A stretch of 64,000 nucleotides of DNA from Magnaporthiopsis rhizophila (taxonomy: Eukaryota > Ascomycota > Sordariomycetes > Magnaporthales > Magnaporthaceae): the NCBI GenBank assembly GCA_003049465.1, contig PYSS01000094.1, forward strand, positions 1-64,000, written 5' to 3'. A program made the translations under genes and the position numbers. Position 1 is the first letter of the stretch, and each line of letters opens with the position of its first letter. The notes under the pieces were generated by a model. The model was not told where the DNA came from and ran no database searches. It saw only the letters and a list, made by a program, of their open reading frames with translations. Of this stretch, positions 56,442 to 64,000 are shown piece after piece.

Positions 56442-58420
56442 GTACCACGCATTAAAACCGCAATTGGTTCTCCAATTGCCAATTAATGCTGTATTATCGC
56501 TTGCATTTTCCTATTGTTTGGGTATGGCTGGGCAATTACGTAATATTACGTTTTGAGCGTTGCGTTATTATTTATATTGTGTTCCAGCGCGTTAATATTA
56601 GTGATAACGCGTTTCCCAACTGCTAATTAATGCTGTGCTATTATTTGCTTTGCATAAATTATTGTATAGTATCGTATTGCTATTTTGCACCACCGTTTGC
56701 ATAGTATTATAGCGTATTGTTATTAGTAATAAAATTATTTTTTCCAATTAGGAAATTGCTATTTTATTTTTTGCTTTTATATACTTCCATTTTTATCGCT
56801 TTGCTTTGTTTTTTTTTTTTTTGAGTTTTTTTTTTTTCCCTTTTTTTCCCCTTTTTTTCAACAATCGTATATTAATTATATATCTTTTCGTTTTACTTTC
56901 GTTTGAGCTTGCCCGCTTTTCCGCCTGCATTTTCATATTTTGCTGCTTTTTTTATCATTCCCTTATCATTACCAGCAATATAATAATACCGATCCAAAAT
57001 AAGCCCGGTTTTGTTTAGGATTTTCCCCTTTATATTTTTTATATATATGCTGCATCCGTACGCATATTTTAGCATATACCCGGTTTTTTAATCGTATCGC
57101 CGGTACTGCAGGTATTTTTAACCCTTTCAAAAATATAAAATTCCCCTGCCCCCGTATTAGCGGCAAAAAACAAAACCGGAATATTTATTAGTTATAACCA
57201 GTATTTTTCCTGTTATAAATTTTATAAAAAAATAAATTGCGCCGGTGCTTCGCTTTAATTTTGCCATGCTTTTTATATGGTTTTTTTTCGCTAACGTTTC
57301 GTTTTTTAGGCTATGGCTCTAATAAAAGGCAATTTTCACAATTTTGTCGAGCTAATCGGTGCTATTAAAATTGTATAAATAAAGGGCAATAATAAGCTTT
57401 TTTTTTAAAGGTTACCAGTTTTTTCCTAATAATATACCGGCAGGCACTAATAGCAGTAACTATTTTATTTTTCCGGACCGGTACCGGGTTATTACAGCCC
57501 AAACTATCGTCAAATTTATTAATATTTTTATTAATACCAAAATATATATCCGGAATACCCATGGCCAAACCGGCTTATTAAAAAACCGAAACGTATATAA
57601 TCCGCCGTTATTCCGCTATTATATTTTATTATTAATTTGCCTTTATAAACCAAAGCTTTTAATATTATTATTTCCTTGTATTGCGCAATTTTGGCCGTTT
57701 TTCGTCAAAGTTTAATGCTGTATTGTGCTTATTTAAATCCTAAACAATAAAATATTTTGAACCTAATATATCGCTTTTTTATTATTTTTTTATCGGCGCA
57801 CATATAATTTTCTTTTTAATTGCAATTTTGTACCAGCAACCCTGGTTATAATATTTAAATTACCGCCAAGGCCATTTTTAAAACCAAGCTTATTATTATT
57901 TATAATATATATATTATTAACCTTATTAATATACAAATAGCAATATTCCGCCAGGCGGTGGTAATAGCTAATATTAAACAAAAAAGGCTGATATCCGGAA
58001 TATTAACGAAATATTTTAATAATATTATATTTGGTTAATTGGCCGTTATTACAGTTATATTGCTGGCCTTACCGCATAATTTTATAACAGTTATTCCTTG
58101 GCATTTTTTCGGTATTTTATGCTTTTTTTACTTTAATTTTCCTGATAAATTACTAATATATGCCTTAATAAAAAATAAATAATTAGGGTTTTTTTAATTT
58201 AAGGCTGGTTTACCTTAAATATTTATTTATTCCTCTCCGTATTTTCGCCTTTTTTGTACCTGCATTATCCTGTGCTATTATTATTATTTCAAACCTTATT
58301 TTTTATTTAAGCCTGCCTTTTAATTTGCATTATGCTGCACCTTTTTCCTTTATCCATTATATAAAACTGGCAATACCCGGATTATATGCCGGTATATCGC
58401 CTGAATCCCGCCATTATTCT
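56442..58420 (-). other. Element I, extra region between chromodomain and 3' LTR
   Basis: 1.9 kb, longer than the usual 3' untranslated region. Minus-strand open stretches are present: 57981-57790 (YYHRLAEYCYLYINK), 57568-57365 (GIPDIYFGINKNINKF) and 57166-56893. They are on the sense strand of the element and could be the relic of a third ORF. No homology recognised. 56806-56850 is a T-rich low-complexity run. Confidence 0.45.
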
Positions 58421-58429
58421 GGTGGGCCT

Positions 58430-61400
58430 AATTTATTAAAATATTTGGTATAAAAATTTTTAATTGCCTGATTTGCCCCTTTTAAATCGGTATTTAATGA
58501 TTATATCGATTTATAAAATACCAGCCATTTAATTTTATATTATAATTTGCCGTTTATTATTTTAAAATTAAAAATGCTATTAAAATATTATTTTTCCACC
58601 GGTTTTTTATTTGGGTTATTAGTATTTTCCACCAGGATTATGCCGGTAGCCCGCTTATCATATTCCTTATTTATTTTTTTATGGTCCGGTAAATCTGGGT
58701 TTTCCTTTTAAACTGAGAATATATAAAAAACGGAAAATAAATTATATTATATTAATAATTTAATAGCTAAAACCTTGGCATATACCTTTATATTTGGGAA
58801 AAAATTTCTCCATTTTTCGCTAAATTTATCTGTTGGCCTAAATATGCTTATATTTTTTATATTAATCCAAACAAAATTTCCCTTTTTAAACGTTCCGGTA
58901 TTAGTTTGGTAACGATTAGCTGATTTTTTTGACCTTTTTTTACTGGTATTTGCTACGGTTTTTATATAATTTTATACCTTTTGTATTTTATTAATTACTA
59001 TAATTGCATTATATAAATTTTTTTTCTTTACCGGTATATCGATAAATTGTTATTTTTATTTCGGTTTTATTTTTATATATAAATTTTATCCATAATTTGC
59101 AAAAAACGGGAATATACCAGTTATTTCCGATATATAATTATTATTAGCAAATTCCGCTAATAATAATTAATTTACGCAGTTATTTTAATAAAAAGAGCAA
59201 AATATTCGGAAATATTATTCTATATAAACATTTAGCATTTTTATTTAATTATTGGATTCTGGGTGGAATATTAACAAATATTTAAATGTTACTTTTAGTT
59301 TTTAATTTAACTTTTTCCAAAAGGTTAAAACAAAGTACAGGCCGTTATTAGAAATAATTATATCAGATATATCGTACATACAATATATTTATGCAAAAAA
59401 AGTATCTGCCAGGCATCCTGCATCAGTTTTTATTATCGGAATATAATAGTGCATTTTTATCAGCCTATCCGCTATAACCATAATATGATAATAAATAATA
59501 CTTTGCGATTTATATAATAAAAATAGGCCAATATAATTAACAAATATATCCGTTTATAAATAAAAAGGTATAAATAAAAATTTTAACAGGCCCGTTAGGG
59601 ATTTTTTTCTTATTTTAACTATTTTGCATAAATAATACCCCTGAATAAATATATTAATATTTTGCAAAAATTTGGGCCAAAATATATCCGCCGGAATAGG
59701 CCCCATATTTTGCTGCATCCTGGATATTTGTTTGGGGAAAGGTTATACATTTTATATAAAATTTATAATCGTAAAGCATTATTAAATAGGATAAATAGCC
59801 TATCCTTATAATAAATCCATTTGTAAATTGCTTTATAATTAACTTTTGCCATTTTTATTTATTTTTATACCCAGGCAGGAAATTAGCGTATTAATGGGTT
59901 TTGCAAAATTGCAAATATAGTTTGTGCTAGGTTTGGAATAATATATATTGATTAATATAGTAATATATTTTGATATATTAAAAATCCGGAGCGCTACCGA
60001 TATTTTGCCAGGGTTTTATCGGTTTGTTAAAAGTAACGTCCGGTAACAAAACGCCACCTTTTCATTACTAAAATTATATATATCCGCCGGTTTAACGCCA
60101 GATACTCGAAAAAAATATTTGGGATAATGGCGGTTTTTTTGTGCTTATAAATAATATAGAATCGAAAATTGCTTAAAAATCCCAATTAACGGATTTATTT
60201 TTAATTAAATAATTTTGTAATAGCAAAATATTACAAATTTTTATAATTTATCCAAATTTTTACTAATAATTCGGCGTTTTGCAATTTGGATTTTTATTTT
60301 TCAAAAGTTTTAATATTAATTAAAAGCTTTTATTAAAATTTTGTAATTGTATTTCGTTAGGTTGTATTTAGCTAAAAAAAAAGGCAATTAGGCAATATAT
60401 TTTTTTAATATCCACCTGAAAAAATATGCCTTTGGTAATTTAATTTAATATATTTGTTTTAACGATATTTTTAAGATAGGGTTATATAATGCCAATATAA
60501 TATCCGAAAAAAATGTGTCCCGGAATTATTAAAATATTATTAAAATATTATTAAAATATTATTAATAAATTATTCTGGCCAGTTATTTGCGCTTATTAAT
60601 ACCGTTAATAAGCGGGCTATTATTAAAAAACTGCGAATAAACCATTTATAAAAATTAGCAAAACCCAAAAAATATTAAAATTTTTTAAAACTAATAGGTT
60701 ACTGCCAAAATTGGATCGCTTTGACCTTTTTAAAATTTATCATAATTTCCGATATTAATATAATAAGGCCGAAATATTTTGTTTTTTTAATATTAAATTT
60801 GCATTTCCGAATATCGATTATAAGCCCTGTATTAGCAAATTTTGTGATAACCTTTTTAATATACCGCTGGTATTTTGTTTAAATTCCGCTATAAATAAAA
60901 TTATTATTTAAATAAACTATAGCATATCGATTTAATATATTTAATAAAATATAATTAATATCATACTGGAATAAGTTTGGTGCTTTTATTATTCCGAAAT
61001 TAGCAATTAGGCATTTAAATAGCCCAAATTTAATAATAAACGCTATTTTTCACTTATTTCCGAAAATAATATACAAATAATTAAATATTGCGGTAATATC
61101 CATTTTTGTATATTTTTTTTCTTTTGTTAATATTTAAAATATTTCCCGGATTAGCAAAATAAAATATTTATTTTTTACCGTAATATTGTTTAAATTCCGG
61201 TAATTAATATATATCCAAATTCCCCCCGCCCCCTGGTTTTTTGGCTAAAAGGATCGGGGCTGCTGTTAATAATATACTAAAACAGATAAAATTTTTAAAC
61301 AGGTATTTATTTAAATATTTCTTTATTATGTATAATTCCTGCTATAATATAGCTTAATTATAATAATATAATGGGATTTTGCCGGATAACAGTTTAATTT

Positions 61401-61900
61401 TATAATCGAACGGCTTATATAACGGAAAAGTATTGGCATTTTATAAAAAAGATAATCGGTAAAATTATGCAGCTTTTGGAAAAAAATCTTCAGGATTTTT
61501 TTATTGTAACGGGTGGTTTGCCATTTAAATATTTTTGGATATCCTTATTAGAAACCCGGCATAAATATAGCGCCTTTTCGATCCATTTTTAAAAAGCTTA
61601 AACCCTAAATTTAAGTTTCATACCCTCGGAAAGCTTTTATATTTAAAGGATATTTTAAAAAATTATTATCGGCATTTTTTTTAGCAAGGCTATCAAATAA
61701 CCGATAATTTAATAAATTATTTCCTTTTATAAATGCAAAAAATTCCTTTTAAATTATTTGCTAAATATATATATATATTTTTATTTGCAATGGGTTAAAA
61801 AATTAAATGCACCTAAAAGGCAAATTTTTATATTAGTAATTAATAATCCCTCGGTTTCCGCTAATATAATATTATTTATATTTAATATTTTTATTATCCA
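58430..61900 (-). pseudogene. pol: pol remnant of element I
   Basis: Minus strand. RT: GGIWIYINYRNLNNITVK near 61220-61170 (VDYRxLN with Asn for Asp), VYLNNNFIYSGI near 60915 (YLDD box with both Asp changed to Asn), and YFLGFANFYKWFI near 60700 (RT/RNase H junction). Integrase: VIADRLIKMHYYIP at 59480-59440 (first catalytic Asp kept), then DISDIIISNNGLYFVLTFWK near 59340 (second Asp now Asn). C-terminus near 58640-58430: KIINGKLQYKIKWL, then SLNTDLKGANQAIKNFY, a chromodomain-like segment with TAG for Trp. Protease not securely found. Confidence 0.85.
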
Positions 61901-63850
61901 ATTAATTATTAAATTATGGTATCGGAGTTATAATAATTTTAAAATAACATTTGGGCCCTTTAGCAGTTAATAATAAAAAACCATAATTTCTGTGGTATTA
62001 CCAAATATATATATATATATATATTATTTTAATATATTTTATAATGCATTTTGCTAATAATTTATTGGCCAATTAAAAGGGTTTTGGCTTAAAAATTAAA
62101 ATTTTGGCAAATTATAAATATATATAAATATATTATCGGTAAATGCCCAAAAAAATATCCTATATCGACCAGTAATTAATAAAATACCGGTTGGTTCCTA
62201 TCAAAAAAAGCAAAATATTAAAAAAAATATTTTATTAGATCCTATAAAATAAAAATATATAATATTTTATTTTTGCCCCTTTTATTTTTAATTTTTTTAA
62301 CGGTTTTATATGTAACTTTCTGCAAGACTTATTTTTTTTCAACGATTATCCGCCTGTATTTTATTATTATTTGGATTTAAGTAAGCAAATAATAATATAA
62401 TATCCCAGCTATCCGCAATATATATACAAATTATTATTATAGCAATATTATTTTTATATATCGATAAATAATCCCTATAATCCGGTTATAATTTTGCTAC
62501 AAGTTTTCGGGTTTCCTTTTAAAATTAAAAACGGGCTTAATAAATAGCTGCCTGGTTTTATGGTTAAAATTGCGCCGCCCTGGTTCAATTTATACATATG
62601 GTTTGCAAAATTATTAAACAGGTCCCGGTATATTTTAACCTATTTATCAAAATCCTTAAATCCTAATTTATTAATTTGATAAACAACAGCCCTAAAAAGT
62701 TCGGTGCTAACCTTATTTTTTAAAATTTTTATTTATATATTTGCCGGATATCCGCCCATATCTGCTAATCAGATAAATGCACTAATAAATCACCGAATCT
62801 GGTATTTTGTTGTTTCAAAATATTAAAATTCCAGCAAACCGCTATCCTAATATTTTGGATTTCATAAACTGCATTAAACAAATCGAATAAAAAAGTATAA
62901 TTGGAAAAAAATTTGGTTTAAACGGGAAGGTTCTGTGGATTTATCGCTATTAAATTAACGGTATTTCGGATATACCTGTACGCATTTTTTAAAAGGTATT
63001 AAACAGTATATAATATTCGGGTTATCGGTATATTATAAAAAGCATTATCAAAAATAAACTTAATATTAAACAGTAATTTTTATGTAATATATTTTTTTTT
63101 AGCGCTGGATATTATCCATATAAGCATTTAAAAAAATAAATAGCTTAATATTTACAGGGCAAAATATTATTATATTTCCGGTAAAATTAAGGATTATTAT
63201 TAATAATTTGCCAATATTAAATAAAAATAAAAATAATAATAAAATTAAAATATTTAAGGTAATGATAACCGGTATAATTAAAATATTAAAATATTAAAAC
63301 TAAATAGCAATAATTGGGCCGGTTATTGCGCTAATTATTATATTAACCGGTTATTTTCCGTATTAAATTATATATTTATTCCTCGAAATTGAATTATTAT
63401 TATTCACATTTCGGTAATTTTAAAATTATATTTATTCGTTTAAATTAAATTTATTATAACCTTATTTTAAAAAATAACAATATTAATGTTTAACACCTCC
63501 ATTAATTTGCTTAATTATCATATTAATACCAAAAATTAAGCATTATTTAAATTATATTACAATTTCGCAAAATTTGCATTATTCCCGTAACCCAATAAGC
63601 ATCAAAAATATCGTACCTGCTAAATAATTGGAACGTAAAAATATAGTTTGGGGCTAAAATATTCCGGGCTAAATTTATTATAATGGTATTATATTGGTAT
63701 AATATTGGGTTTTCACTATATTTGGGCGGTATAAGCATCGGCGGCCTCCTGTAAACGTGGTATAATTATTATAATACCGTTTCTCGGGATTGGGGAAGAA
63801 GCGGAACGCTATCGGTGGTTCCGTATCTTTTTTATTAAGGTGCAACAAAC
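61901..63850 (-). pseudogene. gag: gag region of element I
   Basis: By position, leader and Gag. The minus-strand open stretch 63738-63547 (MLIPPKYSENPILYQY and onward, 63 codons) lies 110 bp inside the 5' LTR and could be the Gag start. The rest is too degraded for motifs. (AT)n at 62009-62024. Confidence 0.5.
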
Positions 63851-63978
63851 TGTTACAGCACAGCAGCTGGGTGTTAGGTTAAAAATTTGTTATTGCACAA
63901 GCAGAAAGGTCCGCTAGCTCCGTAAGAAGCCGGCGGATTACTGGCTAAATACAGGTGTGCGGGCTTGGTCCTGTGACA
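63851..63978 (-). repeat. 5' LTR of element I
   Basis: 128 bp, TGTTACAGCACAGC to GTCCTGTGACA. Same length as the 3' LTR; differences are mostly transitions. Confidence 0.95.
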
Positions 63979-64000
63979 GGTATTACACCCAATTTGGCTG
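63979..64000. other. Target-site duplication of I and right flank
   Basis: GGTAT duplication followed by 17 bases of unassigned sequence to the window edge. Confidence 0.8.

Larger units (their letters stand above)
56314..63978 (-). mobile_element. Element I, full-length Gy3 Ty3/gypsy
   Basis: 7665 bp with two 128-bp LTRs and target-site duplications GGTAT at 56309-56313 and 63979-63983. Reverse orientation, shown by RT and integrase on the minus strand. The Pol belongs to Ty3/gypsy with a chromodomain-like C-terminus. An extra 1.9 kb follows before the 3' LTR. Confidence 0.94.

Noticed and set aside
1..64000. Mitochondrial or AT-rich bacterial genome because of composition
   Set aside because: Nested LTR elements with TSDs and directional C-to-T/G-to-A differences between copies fit nuclear fungal DNA. 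No rRNA, tRNA or respiratory genes are seen.

Overview
The window is a stack of dead LTR retrotransposons, most plausibly from the AT-rich compartment (AT isochore, subtelomere or pericentromere) of a filamentous ascomycete (Pezizomycotina). I find no host gene, tRNA, rRNA, bacterial-type operon or CRISPR array. Every coding region I recognise is retroelement gag or pol and is broken by TAA/TAG stops where family alignments expect Gln or Trp. Copies of one repeat differ mainly by C-to-T and G-to-A changes, the signature of repeat-induced point mutation (RIP). Species cannot be named from the sequence.

Five families were delimited by comparing copies by eye. Gy1 is Ty3/gypsy with 190-bp LTRs: element C (fragment), A (lacks its 3' end), a 0.2-kb fragment M and full-length B. 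Gy2 is a Ty3/gypsy chromovirus with 449-566-bp LTRs: D' (3' fragment), and D, F and G with both LTRs. Gy3 is Ty3/gypsy with 128-bp LTRs: element I. Co1 is Ty1/copia with ~698-bp LTRs: E (lacks its 5' end) and E' (5' end only). Co2 is Ty1/copia with ~300-bp LTRs: H (full length), L (3' end) and K (reverse fragment). There is also one GC-rich solo LTR.

Layout, left to right: C (-) 8-1560; D' (-) 1561-3047; D (+) 3048-9049; A (-) 9050-15415; E (+) 15416-21925; L (+) 21926-22599; M (-) 22600-22812; B (+) 22813-29385; E' (-) 29386-38372, carrying F (+) 30748-38055 inside its LTR; K (-) 38373-56227, carrying a solo LTR (39114-39336) and G (-) 39797-55048, which itself carries H (+) 44418-52072; a GC-richer remnant 56228-56308; I (-) 56314-63978; and a short flank.

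Five insertions keep 5-bp target-site duplications: F (TAAAG), H (ATAAC), G (CTTAT/TTTAT, one C-to-T apart), I (GGTAT) and the solo LTR (GCAAA). These fix relative ages: E' before F, and K before G before H.

Four things go beyond ordinary repeat annotation. The Gy2 LTRs carry tandem arrays of 40-50-bp dyad units whose sequence differs completely between copies. Outer element ends are much less mutated than the matching inner LTR sequences. Candidate antisense reading frames lie between pol and the 3' LTR in three families. A GC-richer island at 29386-31060 appears partly spared from mutation. Coordinates of LTRs and duplications are base-level; those of gag/pol remnants are approximate.
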